The notes under the pieces were generated by a model. That model searched no databases. It was given only the letters and a program-made list of their open reading frames with translations, and was not told the origin of the DNA. DNA of 64,000 nucleotides from Cladochytrium replicatum. Taxonomy: Eukaryota; Chytridiomycota; Chytridiomycetes; Cladochytriales; Cladochytriaceae. A program made the position numbers and the translations under genes. Positions 1-11,929 of this stretch are shown one piece after another. The DNA lies in the NCBI GenBank assembly GCA_025526935.1, contig JAHLKD010000002.1:847001-911000 (forward strand), given 5' to 3'. Position 1 is the stretch's first letter. The number at the start of each line of letters is the position of its first letter.

Positions 1-785
1 AATTCTGGATTGAGAGTAATTTGTTAATGAAAAGCTGATAAGTGACGGAGTCTGGATTTGAGCACTCACTTAAAGATCATGTCCCTTGTCGAACCGGACT
101 GGGCGACCCGGTCGTCCACTTTGAGCCACAGGTGAGCGTTATGAGGATCCGGCAAGGCGTCCTTGGGAACAAAGGAGCTGATGAAGGAGTGACTTCGACA
201 TACTGTACCCAACACAAAATCAACTCTGAATTTAAATACCTGGTTGGAGATCATGTTTTATTATAATCTGACCATTAACGCCAAGTTTTATCATACCTAG
301 CAGCTGTAAAAGTGTCGAACCCCTTTGCTACCGACCACGGGTGACCCTTCTTCGTTTCTTCATCCTGAAGGTTTCACGCCGTCACGTCCAGCGCGAGAAC
401 GTACCCTTTGTTGAATCGAAATGGCAAGAAAAGAAAAATGGAGATTAAATAAAGCACCACTACCTACCGGCGACATAAGAATCGGTGAGGGAAGCAGCGA
501 TGTCACGTCCAGTTTTGCCGATAACAACACCAAGTTCGACTGTCTTTTGAAAATGAGTCAAATTCAAACATGTGTGAGACGGATTAAAACTAGATTAACT
601 TTCGTGGTGAACGATGCATCCTTTGGGGATCTCAATATTTCCTGGTTCTCGGACAATTGACGATGCCGGCTTCAAGAAAAAGAAAGTGGGACTTCGGAAC
701 CTCGTTGCTCAGCTCTTTCGCATGCTCCCTTCGCATTGTAAATCAGGAAGTAGTATCATTCCTTCATATTTGCTTAAGTGGAGAG
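1..785. other. No supported gene
   Basis: Short open frames occur on both strands, but none shows a recognisable domain, a start context with a following intron structure, or a continuous frame across a plausible splice. The last part may hold eroded upstream sequence of the HMG-CoA lyase relic that follows. Nothing else is claimed here. Confidence 0.4.
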
Positions 786-1238
786 ATGTGGAAGGCAGGC
801 ACTCTAATGCGGGGTCTGGCGACACGGAGGAGCTACAGCACTGCGTACAAGGTAGATCGCGTGGGTTTGTCAAGATCGTTGAGGCACACGTCATTGCCGC
901 TCTCCAGTCTGGCAGTTCACTGCCATGACACATATGGCATGGCGGTCGGAAACATCCTTGCTGCTCTTCAAGTATATTGCACTTTCCGCTCCTTTTTGCA
1001 TTATAGCTAACCTTATAATCTCTTAGCACGGGATCTGTGTGGTAGACTCGTCTGTTGCGGGACTTGGAGAATGTCCGTATGCCGCTGGTGCGAGCAGGAA
1101 CGTTGCCACCGAAGCATCTTTTGAATGGAATGGGGTATGAGACTGGAGTGGAGCTGGCTGAAGTCCAAGGTTGGAAACCGGACTTCTGGAGTGCTTGGGA
1201 GGGAGAACGGGTCAAAGGTTGCAAAGGCTATCTCTTAA
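786..1238 (+). pseudogene. HMG-CoA lyase (HMGCL) relic, internally deleted
   Basis: HMG-CoA lyase is the mitochondrial enzyme that splits HMG-CoA into acetoacetate and acetyl-CoA. The relic starts with a mitochondrial-presequence-like stretch (MWKAGTLMRGLATRRSYST). An adjacent frame reads FVKIVE, the usual start of the mature enzyme. It then jumps straight to SLAVHCHDTYG, which carries the metal-binding His-x-His, followed by GNILAALQ. After a short intron-like gap comes [16 protein letters not shown], the cysteine-loop region, and finally [11 protein letters not shown] and LGRENGSKVAKA with a stop near 1236-1238. About 200 codons of the TIM barrel are missing between the presequence and the HDTYG motif, and the surviving blocks lie in different frames, so no functional enzyme can be made. 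Both ends of the gene are still visible, which points to internal decay of a once complete gene. Family assignment is firm; exact borders are approximate. Confidence 0.8.
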
Positions 1239-1565
1239 AAGTTGTGATAGATAATAATATCCAAAAAATTTAGCACTCACATCACTGAGTTCAATTTCGG
1301 CAATAGATGTTGTTTACTTGACCAACGAAATGAAAATGAAATCTTCATTCGTCTTTTGGATTTCTTGATACACAAACTCCTATTGTGTGTCACTGAAATT
1401 GCGAAGAATTCAGCGCATTATTTCATTCTTTTCAGCGAGATCAAATTGCCAATCGGTTGGATCAGTCTGTCTTCGTTTCCACTGGTTCAAGCCACATATG
1501 GATAAATTAGATTGTTTGGCTCACGTAGCGCTCTTCCCACGCTGCTCACATCTACATTACATGGA

Positions 1566-4500
1566 ATGTCAGCTAGTCGGGACCATGTCAAGCCAGAAAA
1601 CATCGCATTTTCCTCTCGATATTTGGCTGAGTACGAACTATCTGCAATCGCGTCCACTTCTGCAGCACCGTCGCACCTTCATCCTGTTGTGGGAAGCCAT
1701 GCATATCGACTCCGTGATGCGCTGAACGGCACGCAGAGATCTAACAGCGGTGAGAAGATAGACTATGATGAGCGCTCAGACTCTCTGCACTCTGATTCGG
1801 AATCGCCTGAAGACGATTCCAGTGGTGATCGATCGAATAGCGATGATATTGAGATAATTGAAAGCTTCAACTCATCGCACTTAGTCGTGGAAATGATTTA
1901 TAATGAGTGCGAGCAGTTGGCGTTATTCAACTCGGATGACAGGCTCGATTTCTTGGCTGTGGCGGTGAGGACAAAGGTCCCGATTGGAGATGCAGGGTTC
2001 ACGGTGGAGTACGTGGTGTATCCTGTCGAAGCAGACGATCTGATTCATATTTTGAAACGCTTTCCAGTTTTGGTTTGTTAACGCGGAAAATTTTCTCTCC
2101 AGAATCACTCATTTCAAGTTATTTCGAAAGATTGTGGTTGTTATCAGCAGTATAACTGTTCGAACTGCACTAGATCAAGTAGCTCCGGAAGCCACTGAGA
2201 TTACCCTGAAAAATGGTTCGCAACTGCAGATCCTTGATTCTCTCGAGCAACTACCCCGCACGCGGGAACACCACAGGTGTGCGTTGATCCGTGACGAGCG
2301 AGCACTCGCAGTCTGGAGTGAACACATCGAGGATTTTGTCGATTCAGTTTCCGATATTGACAAGGACATTTTCAACTTTGTGTGGCAGGGATTTAAGTTT
2401 GACGAAATGGTCGCAGGCGCCATTCGGGATCACTCGGACGAATCGGACAACATTTTGGAGGATAAGCCCGTGCAGAGGCCGTACCATTTTACAACTGCTC
2501 TAGTGACCACACTCGCGATGGTCGTTCTCATCATTGTGTTTTCTTTTGGAATCCGTGAGTTGTGCGAGACAAACTTTGTAAGTTTAATCTAATTTTGTAA
2601 TGATGCGTAGGGAGTCTGGTGGTTGAATACATGATCGATGGCAACCCGACCAGATTCGCGGTCCTCGCTGCCCTACCTGTCCAACTCCTCTTAACTTTGT
2701 TCTTGCCCTGTGCTGCTGTCGCAAGCCTCATACACATCATTGGCCCAGTCAACCAACTCACCAGCAATAGCGTTTACTTCAGCGGTCAGCCCGAAAAGCG
2801 CCTCACAACCCTGATCCTCCCGCACATCACGATCCAGATACCCATTTTCACAGAGTCGCTGTCCACCGTCATTCACCCCACAATACAATCAGTCAAGAAA
2901 TGCATCACAACCTATGAGCGGCAGGGCGGGACAGCGAACATTTACGTCAACGACGACGGGATGAGGGTGATCCCGGAGCAGGAAGCTGAGATGCGGCGGG
3001 AGTATTACCAACAAAACTCGATCGGGTGGTGCGCACGGCCTGGGCATAATACCGAGGGGTATGTGCGTAAGGGGAGATTCAAGAAAGCATCCAATTTGAA
3101 CTTTTGTTTGCGGATGAGTCGGAAGGTGGAGGAGCTGCTGAAAGAGGGGATGGATTACTATGATGCGTTGGAGGATGCTGTTGCAGAGGACGGACTTGCG
3201 TGGGCAGGGGGGAACATCTTGATTGGAGATTTTATTTTGCAGTTGGATGCGGACGCGAGGGTGCCGGAGGATTATTTGCTGGATGCGGTGTCGGAGATGG
3301 TGGCGAGCCCGGAGTGCGCGATTTTGCAGTTTGAGAGCGGGGTTATGTACGTCATGAATAATTATTGGGAAAAAGGAATCGGGCATTTCACGGGTTTCAT
3401 ATATGATGCTATCAAGATGGCAACTGCCGGTGGAGAGGTCGCTCCATTCTTGGGGTAAGAGCGCGCAAAAGCATTTGATTATTTTTGCTTGTTTTGAACT
3501 TAACTTGAATCATTTATGTGATAGTCACAATGCTATGTTACGCTGGAGTGCGATGCAAGAAGTGGCCGTTGAGGAAGACGGCGAGATTAGGTACTGGTCG
3601 GAATCACATGTCTCGGAGGATTTCGAAATGGCGCTTCGATTGCAGATTGCGGGGTACTTGGTTCGATATGTTGCGTACACAGGGAAAGGGTTCAAGGAGG
3701 GCGTTTCTCTCAACGTTGACGATGAGATCAAGCGCTGGCAGAAGTACGCTTACGGATGCTCGTGAGTTTCTGAATTATCCAATGTCGCTGGATTTGCTCA
3801 TCCTTCCTCTTTAGGGAGCTCTTGTTCAACCCAATACCAAAGTGGTTTACCAGCGGCCTGTTTACAAAGCTGTGGCTCAAGTTCTGTAAGTCCAACATCA
3901 GTGTCACCTACAAAATTACGACGGTAGCGTACATTGGGACATACTGTAAGTGAAATGAAGAACCAAAGCTTGCTATTGACCCGAGCGTGCGTGTTTGCAG
4001 ATGCCATTGGAGCAGCATGGCCGCTGACGCTGATCAACTATGTGATCTGCGGGTTTTGGGCTGACTTCCTCGATTCATATTACGTAATATCTTTCAACGT
4101 TCTCTTTACTACGATCGTCATCTTCACCTTCCGCTCTGTCATCACTCGCTCGATCGTGCAATACCGCGCCGAGGAGGGGGGATTCCTCGACTGTTTCCTC
4201 CGCAACTTATCCTACGCGCCATTTTATACCCTGCTTTTCTCTGGCTTATCGTGGCATCTTTCAATATCATTGCTTGCGCACTTGGTGGATTACAACATGA
4301 GCTGGACAGCGACGGCGAAGGAAGTCCAGAGCATCAGCTTCTATAGAGAGTTTTCGAGAATCTTTATGCGGTACAAGTTTATGTTTGTTGTTTTTGGGCT
4401 GCTACTGGTGATGATACCCGTGATGGCCTATGCGCCGCCGGCGGAGTGGCAAATTGGTGGTTTCACAATCCTGTTTCCATTGGTGCTGATGGTTATCGGC

Positions 4501-4721
4501 CATTTGATGCTTCCAATTGTGTTGAATCCGGTCATTGTTGCCTTTACCTTTTCAATACTCGGTAATTTTCCGTCGGCCCTTCTTGGCAAATTTTGAGCAC
4601 CTGTTTTCGGATGTTGCATCAACATTACTCGCAATAATTCAATGGTTTCTCAGAATCGACGTTGCCGTTTGTCGCGGAAATCCACACAAACAGGCAAACC
4701 CACATTACAGGATATCTGTGA
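1566..4721 (+). CDS. Multi-pass membrane glycosyltransferase, GT2 family
   Basis: Predicted processive-type family 2 glycosyltransferase of the plasma membrane or Golgi; donor and product are unknown. The first exon is acidic and Ser-rich. After an intron near 2073-2130 comes a second soluble region, then two membrane helices (about 2490-2550 and 2650-2740). The catalytic domain follows: YVNDDGM, the DxD-type LQLDADARVPEDYL, SEDFEMALRLQIAGY with the general-base ED, and DEIKRWQKYAYG as a variant of the Q-x-x-R-W motif. Several C-terminal helices follow from about 4015 to 4560. Introns are inferred near 2556-2610, 3457-3524, 3762-3814, 3946-4000 and 4561-4650, all frame-preserving. The ATG at 1566 (MSASRDHVKPENIA) is preferred; an in-frame ATG at 1512 is possible. 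The last exon, ending TGYL at 4721, is the least certain. A decayed partial copy of the C-terminal half lies at 35604-36298. Confidence 0.82.
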
Positions 4722-6326
4722 GTAGATGCATCGAGCATTCTGGAGAAAAAGTAATTAGAGAAGCGCTATACTTCAGGTAATATGCAGGCGTCACCATCTT
4801 CCAGCACGCCGCTAAGAAGAAAGGTTATGGCGTTCAGTCATATATTTTTGCGGTTTAAACTTGGGGTACGATAAAGATGCAGGAGGGAAAGGCTGTGATG
4901 CAAAATTATTACTAATATGCAAGACCCCATCATCCAGCCAAGCGGCCGTGCATTTCTTGAAGGGCACATTCGCGAAGTCGGATGTAGGTCGGGATGTCTC
5001 GCTTGTTCTCGAACCTTTTGAAATAAATCGAGAGTCTGTTCGTTGCAATGACCATGAATTCGGCTCAGACATAGGATTCAGGAACCGTTCTTCTAGAGAT
5101 GTTCGGCATTCGCTGGGAAGAACTAACAAAACTGCAGAAAAGATTTTACCACAAGACCGTGTCGATCCCTTTCACTCTTCAACCAATCCAAAGTACCATT
5201 TTAGAAGCCAATACCACAGTCACTTTTTTTCCGAGTTGTGCTCTAGGTTCTGACAGGAAACTTCACCACCATTTTGAAAAGCATCACCTCGGTGACAGTG
5301 CAGAGCGGCCATGTGTACGCATCCTCTACTGTCTTCACCGCTTCAATTTTAGGCTTGACAGTTGGCGAAACACAACCAAGACCAACTTCCTCGCCGGTAC
5401 CCTGCTTGCGAGATCGAAACAGTGCACCAGATTAGATATTCTCCTCTAAACCACAGCTAATCGTTCCTCCAGCAAAGACAGCCGTTTTAGGGAGCTATCC
5501 AGAGAACTCTGGGCAAAAAGACCATGTTCCTTTGGCTGATCGTGGTCACTTTCTGCATCTCGTGGTATACCATGTGCAACTGCTTTTGCATTAGGATATT
5601 CGGTCGAAAAGGTCATTGCAGTTTGGACCAATTATATCAAAGCTCGCCCTCACCCCTTCCTCGATGGGTGAATCCACCGGTTGGAGGCGTCAACTGCAGG
5701 TCCCCATGCGAATATCCGCGGGCGGCGCCGACACCGACAAAATGTGAGACAATGGGAGACACTTTGACTGGTTTTTGCACCATTGTGCAAACGAGCGGCC
5801 ACGGGTCCCATGCCGGTGGATGAGACCAACGTAGATCGGATGCACGATGCGATGCACGATGAGATTCACGACAGCCGATAGGTGAATGTTTAGTGCAGTT
5901 GATACCCCAGTTCCAGAATCTAACCAAGGCTAATCGACACCAGAAGCTTTCCACTGCAATTTTTGATCATTTTCATTTCCAGCTACTTCAACATTGTTTT
6001 ACGTTCTATTAAAACAGGCATAATATCATAGTAATTTGGGATCACACGTCAGCGCAGATTTTCTGTGTCTATCATCCCATTGACCTTTTTTGCCGTCCAT
6101 TCCGATCATACCCGATGTCTTCCGTGCCTATCCATCATTCTGTGACCTTATCAGTTATTTTAGCAGCACATTATGTTCATGAATAGATGAGCGGCGACAA
6201 TGGTACATCTCATGATTTGGTTCTGCCACGAAACGCACATTTCGCATACACGATGAAAATTTTCCAAGCTCCACCCAAGCTTCAACGTTCGTTAAAACCA
6301 ATGAATCTGTGTAAGATTTTTGCAGA
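4722..6326. other. Intergenic, no supported gene
   Basis: About 1.6 kb without a convincing gene. Around 5099-5420 two overlapping plus-strand frames read like fragments of a Ser/Thr-rich extracellular protein (ILEANTTVTFFPSCALG and SITSVTVQSGHVYASSTVF), but no start, domain or clear splice structure ties them together. The stretch just before 6327 should hold the promoter of the arrestin gene. Confidence 0.4.
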
Positions 6327-9300
6327 ATGGACCCCACGGAGTTTTTCTCGTCCCTTGAGGTCGTTCTCTCTTCCAACTTTGTCGAACTAACCTCTCCGTG
6401 CTTTGTGCGCGGACACATCCGAGCCAAGGCCAAGAAGCAAATTCTGGTCAACTCTTTGCTGAAAGCATCCGTTAAGCTCTCAGGAGTTGCGAAGGGCAGA
6501 CACGCGAGAGAATCCGAAACCGAAGGTCACGTTAAGTTCGAGCGCTCTATACTTCGTCTCGAAACAGACACCATTTTTGTGGACGAAGAAGGACGTGATA
6601 TCCATGAACTGCAGCTGGGCTCGCATACGTTCCCCTTCAATTTCATGCTCGAGAATGGCTCGGTGCTCCCGCCCTCTTTCTCGTTCGACGGTCTGTCTGT
6701 GGGCTACACAGTGGAGTTTCTGCTGGACGGCGCTTATGCGATCGGAAAAGAGATTCCGGTTCTGTTCGTTCCATCATCACGGCTATCCAACAATCTTTTG
6801 ACGAGCCAAACGACGGCTAATTTGACCAATCGGGGAAGCTCTGATAATTTGTATGGACCGTCCTCGTCCAAAGCAACACCTGCGGGAAGTTCTAAAGGGT
6901 TTAAGAATCTATTTCGGATCAAGCAGAAGAATTCTTCAAGTGGCGTTGAAGTGGTCGAAGAGCAGCTCTTCTATGATCTCACTTTGAATCAAGGAACTGT
7001 CATTTCCGGACGTCAGGTAATACCCGGGACAAATAGCTCTTCCATTACTAATCGATTGACATTAGATCAGTGCGGATCTATCCTGGGAGTTTTCTGGAAA
7101 CAGCTCATCTCGTCTTGAACGAATTTTAGTTCAGCTAATCCAAGTTGCATCCGTGCAGACTGTTGGAGCTGGACAGCCCTCTCTGTCCACGTTCAAGCAT
7201 CGTGCGACAGTGTTTGCAACGTCAATCTCTGCCCAAGGTTCTCAAATTACCATCCCCATCAGCATTCCACCGACTACCGTTCCTTCTATCGAAGCCGATC
7301 CTGTCAGCTGTGAATGTATTTTACATATCGAGCTGATTCCAGACTCAGCGTCACGGATTAAGCCTGTCTCAATTGACACTCCGATTATTGTTGTTTCACA
7401 AGCCATTCGCACCAGCAGCGCAAAAGTTACGGAGCTTGCTCAAGCAGAATACGTCGACATCAAAACGTATATCGAGAAGCACGAACTCTCCCGAATAGAT
7501 TCCAAACTGGAGGCGTCAGGCACGTCTTCATCGTCGTCGACCCCGGACAAGCAATTCGTTGCAGTTATCGCCTATTCAGCTCAGCGCGAGGACGAACTGG
7601 AATTGTCCGTGGGAAATATTGTTACTCTGAAGGCGGCCTTTGACGATGGGTACTGCTTCGTCGAACTAGTTGATGTAAACAAGCAACAGTTGAAGGGAAC
7701 TCTGGGTTTTGTTCCGAAGGTTTGTGAAACCGATTTTGCAAAATTTCGAGCAAATTATGTTCATTTCATTTAGTACACTATTGAAGAAAGAGATGTCGAA
7801 TCGAGAGAACAACCCCCACGTTATCTTGCTTTAACACCCCATGATTCACCAACTCAAGTTTCGGGGCAGTCGGGGACCAATCGATTTACAGCATTCACTG
7901 GAAAGGTTCCGCCGATTATTCAGCCGCTCGAATCCCTCGATCAGCCAGTATCTGTGGATCGCTGTGTTTCAGTCGGTACGCATGACACGGCAATCTGAGT
8001 TGATCAACTCACCAACTTTTTCCCACAGAGACTGTTGCGGCTCATCTTGGACTTCTACACCGCTTCGAAGCGCTCACACAGCAGGTTAAAGCGGGAAGCC
8101 TGTATGTGAATGCTGCGACATCGTCAATCGGAGTACCGCCTATCGGTGGAAATGAGACACCTGAAGTGCGCGATTGGGTATTCTACTGTCGAGCTGAGAT
8201 TCGTTATTTTAAGTGGCTGCAGATACTGAAGCTGCGCTATTTTGGTTGGTTTATGGGATATGTGTCATTTTTGGCCATATTGCTCAACTATTGCTACATT
8301 TTACAGGGAAGGGTATGGGTTACGACAACACAGAACTTATTCTTCCGCCAATTGATGTTGCACTCTTCTGGCATGCTCACATGTTAGTTTCATTGTGTGT
8401 CATAGTCGTATTCACTCCTCTCATAAACACTTCCATTTCCAGCTTAAACCCACTTCGATATTATGAGGACACTTATCGAATCTTTGGAGTTGAACAGAAC
8501 CACATCGAGTTCCCACTTGTCGAAATGGCGAGTTCAGATATTTGGCTTAGGGGTGGTTCGCTAATTTGTTATTTTGAACAGCATTCGCTTCCGGGCTTGG
8601 GCTACAATCCTCCAGAGCACCACCAACAGCTATGGGTTACCCATACCAACGGTCAAGAGCCTTTCAATCTTTTGACTAGCGACAATGTCTCTCCAATTCA
8701 CTTTGCCTGTCCTAAGTGCAATCTTGAGTCAGCGTTCGAACCGGTTCAGTATGCGACGTTCCGAATGCGTCAAGGGAGACTCCAGTGCAAGGACAACAGG
8801 TGCAACCATTCTTTCACGATCGACTCGCTATCCGTTAAATACTTTTTGAACGACATCACCAAATACGTGAACGAACGCTCTGGCGCGTTAAAAGGTTCCA
8901 TCTTGAGCTTTAGCACAGCGCAGATTGATCTCGAGGAGGCTCAAAGGTGCTTGGATCAGTTGTTTCGCGCTGATGTACCCCATGGGACGGAAGAAAACAT
9001 TTACATCAAAGCTGCTGTTAGTCAGATCATGAAGTACGGTTGGTCGGAGGCGGATCCGAATTGGGAGGGGGCAATTGCGCTGTTCACGAAAGGACTTAGA
9101 CCTGCGATTCGAGCCGCAGAGGATAAGCGATCGACGCCCCAGATGTTCACCCCGCGCCTGATCAAGGCGTACCGAAACATACCGTTCAAAGATCTGAGCT
9201 TGGATTTGATTGCTGCTGTTGTGAGGCAGCGTGGATTCTCAGCCAAGATGGTAAGCGGGGTTGTGGACTGGAGCAAGGAGAGCACTTTTATCAGGGCGAC

Positions 9301-10088
9301 GGTACGGTACCACAAAGTATGAGCATAAAACGTTTTGTATAGCGCAGGACTGATGTTCTCATTGAAGTTTATGATGCTTATCGCAAAGCACAAGCGTGAG
9401 ACTTTTGTGCCTACCCTGGATCTTGACTTGGCATGGCACACGTATGTGAACGTTCATATGCCACTAACGTAATCTGATATCACTCATAACACCTTCAAGC
9501 CACCAACTGTTTCCGGCTCGCTACCAAAACTATGGCCTTCAGAACATAGGATTAATCGTAAATCACGACGACAGCATTGACGACGACTCGCTTTCCTCCG
9601 GCTACAACAACACGAGCAAACACTGGAAGACAGACTTTGGCGACGAATACGCTCAAGACCCACCTCGATCTGCCAATCCCTTAGCGAATGCTACAACTCG
9701 CTTCCCCGCCTACGCTCGCTTTGCCTCTTCGAAATCGACGTCGGACAAGAAGAAGGCTACAGTATCATCGAAGGGCGGTGCATGCACGTTTTACGACAGC
9801 AATGTGTCAGTTAAGAAACTCAGAGAAAAGGGGGAGATCGGCCATTACGACAAGAAGGGCAAGTGCACGGTGTGCGGAACATATGTGCTTTTGACATGTG
9901 GTGGTCTTGCGGGAGACTGGGGCGCGTATGGGATTGGAAAGATGGTCGGAGGGGAGTACAAGGGAGCGTGTGGAGGATCAACCAATGTTGGATCACCATC
10001 CCTTTTGTGCGGCACTCGTACTGTTCACCAAATTAAAGGATTGAAATGGGCCGGAACCGACGGGATAGATGCGATTGGTGGTATTTGA
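6327..10088 (+). CDS. Arrestin-SH3-GRDP fusion protein
   Basis: A cytosolic adaptor-like protein. Exon 1 (6327-7015) encodes an arrestin N domain, with a membrane-trafficking-type core (SHTFPFNFML, LPPSFSFDG, VGYTVEFLLDG). After an intron the arrestin C-like half continues. A variant SH3 domain follows (FVAVIAYSAQREDELEL ... GTLGFVPK). The chain then runs in frame through introns near 7719-7772 and 7978-8027 into a GRDP-like (DUF1399) module. This has its two hallmark segments, DVALFWHAHILNP (spliced) and LDLDLAWHTHQLFP, and a zinc-ribbon-like pair (CPKCNLE, CKDNRC) between them. The C-terminal exon has a second Cys cluster (CTVCGTYVLLTCGG) and a Gly-rich tail. One segment near 8527-8580 may be coding or a GC-AG intron, because it is open in frame either way. 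The fusion is seen directly in the continuous spliced frame; adaptor function is inferred from the families. The ATG at 6327 lies just after an AG that could end a leader intron. Confidence 0.85.
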
Positions 10089-10309
10089 AGTACAATTCGT
10101 GTATTCAGGTGTGATTTCTTTTATAGATACTGCTTTGCCAAGTCATCTACATCATTGCATTGTGACACTGACGAGGAGCTGTCACTGAGTTTCACAATAG
10201 AGAAGCAGCCCATTGAAGAACCAAATGCATCGTTGCAGAAACAACATGTCGTGCAAAACAGAAATTCGAAAAGCATGTCAAGGACCTCATTTTCTACCCA
10301 AAATCAGAA

Positions 10310-10510
10310 CTTTGAGATAGCAGTTCGACGGAAGCGAAATCCAAGTTCGGGGTGATATCAATCCTATTCACCTTTGTGGAAGCAGTCGAAACTTTGGGAA
10401 AGGCGACGTATCGACTTCGCATTTGGATCCAGGCTCTTGGACCTCGCGGTTGACGAGACAGTTGTATATCGCTTCTTTGCTACATATCCTACAGAGGTTA
10501 TGAGCCCATA
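10310..10510 (-). pseudogene. Decayed 3' end of a TAP-type hydrolase (third copy)
   Basis: Read on the minus strand, this stretch matches the last exon of the intact hydrolase at 12958-15003. EAIYNCLVNREVQEPGSKC and EVDTSPFPK correspond to VIYNYLVNGVVPEPGTKC and GVDGSPFPE, followed by a weaker match to the final LDFGFPF region. No upstream exon is found before the Copia fossils, so only the 3' end survives. Together with the copy at 11930-12671 it shows a former array of at least three related hydrolase genes. Confidence 0.65.
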
Positions 10511-10717
10511 CTCATGATTCAGGTTCACCAAAGTTTTTTCTTACTGGAGCCGGTTGGGTGTACGAGACACGCAAACCTTTATCCACGCAAGTTCTGATCT
10601 AGAGGACAAAGCACCTCAGATGGGACCCGTATCTACACCGTCAACTCCCACTCAACCTCAGAGATCCAGACAAGGCACTCCACTGATCTAAATGACGAAT
10701 AGTGTGCCTAATCCAGA

Positions 10718-10727
10718 AGCCAAAAGC

Positions 10728-10756
<29 letters not shown>
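10718..10756 (+). repeat. Short (ACCGAA)n-like tandem repeat
   Basis: A run of about five units of GAAACC with one late A variant, directly before the Copia gag-like fossil. It may be part of the element's untranslated leader or a simple microsatellite. Confidence 0.6.
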
Positions 10757-10759
<3 letters not shown>

Positions 10760-10777
10760 TCCTCAGACAACGATATG

Positions 10778-11460
10778 GCCAAGGGAGATAATAAGGACGA
10801 TGGCTCCGGCTCCAACCTGCCTATCCTGACGGATGACAATTATTCGGTGTGGAAATTCGGGCAATGGGAGTTCTGAAGGCAAAGGTGCTGTGGACGGTCG
10901 TGTCAAAGGGCAAGGCGCATTCACTTCCTGCTGACAAGGAGGACAAGAAGGATGACAAAGCGTTTGCCATCATTCTCACTGGATTGATGGTGGAGGGGAA
11001 TACACTAGCAACACGGTCACGGAGTTTCTCAAGCAGGAAGGAACAGTTCACGAAGTTATTGAGCCGTAACATCAGCGCAACAGTATTGCTGAGCAATCCA
11101 ATCGTATGATCAACAATATTGCTCGTGCAATGCTGTTTTGATGCCAATCTTCCCGGTCAGTTTTGGGAGAATGCTGAATAGGTCTCAATGCGAACCCTCT
11201 CCTCCGGTACACCCTGCAACGCTTGGCATGGTTGAGCTCTTTCAGTTGCTCAATTGCGCTGCGCGCATATTTGGCTTTGATGCTTACGTGCATGTCCCCT
11301 CTCAGCAACGACAGAAAAGTGCAAAGATGGATCCTCGCGTTGCGCGAATGGTATTCATTGGACATGACGAACAGTGTGGTTTGAAGCACCAACGCGTTTC
11401 CACGAGACTCACGAACGTGTGTGCACAATCACTCTCCCAACCGATCAATTTTTGACACCC
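10778..11460 (+). mobile_element. Ty1/Copia LTR-retrotransposon fossil, gag and integrase parts
   Basis: Plus-strand relic of a Copia-type element. The left part resembles the start of Copia gag (LPILTDDNYSVWKF). The right part resembles the region after the integrase core (IFGFDAYVHVPSQQRQ, RMVFIGHD). The element is broken, with several breaks and most of the body missing; no LTR pair was recognised. It sits between two decayed hydrolase copies. Likely age is moderate: the family is still easy to recognise, but no open gene remains. Confidence 0.7.
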
Positions 11461-11529
11461 TTGAGGACACCTGGGATCCACTGATGCTTCCTTCCTTCGG
11501 ATCGTTGTTGAATCGCGAAGATTGGAGTG

Positions 11530-11815
11530 AGACTGTGCGAGCTGCTCTCTTGACCGAGCATTTTCGAAACTAACCTCCTTTACTGCATAGCTGAGATCAG
11601 GTAGTGTTCCTAACATCGCGACATGCGATAGCCAACTGCCTCGCGATAAGATAACTTCTTGTCTTCTTTGTCAAGAGGCGTTCTTGAATGTGTGCTGACA
11701 TCCTCCATCAGCCTAGAGACTGGCTTCGCTTTTGCCAAGCCGAATTTATCCAGCAAGTCGCGAACGTAGTTTTGCTGAGATAACAAAGCCCTGGGACGAT
11801 CGACTTTGGTAAAAA
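11530..11815 (-). mobile_element. Ty1/Copia fossil, reverse transcriptase/RNase H part, inverted
   Basis: A minus-strand relic of the Copia RT C-terminus and connection region, with characteristic blocks (NYVRDLLDKFGLAKAKPVS, YREAVGY, MLGTLPDLSYAV). It lies in the opposite orientation to the gag/integrase fossil next to it, so it is either a separate insertion or an inverted remnant. It is broken, with a few breaks and no recognisable ends. Confidence 0.72.
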
Positions 11816-11929
11816 GTAGAAAAGCAGCTGTACATAAAAAAGGATGGAGGCTATGGAACAAAATTGAAGCAAGGCAAATCTATGGAAGCAAATCAACCCG
11901 AGCTGAAAAAGATTATTTTCAAAGTGAGA

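Noticed and set aside
709-1224. Long minus-strand open frame of 171 residues
   Set aside because: It is the antisense shadow of the HMG-CoA lyase relic, which has specific motif matches on the plus strand.
5821-5872. Possible repeat or small RNA around GATGCACGATGCGATGCACGATGAG
   Set aside because: Short imperfect repeat of a few units without secondary structure or flanking signals.
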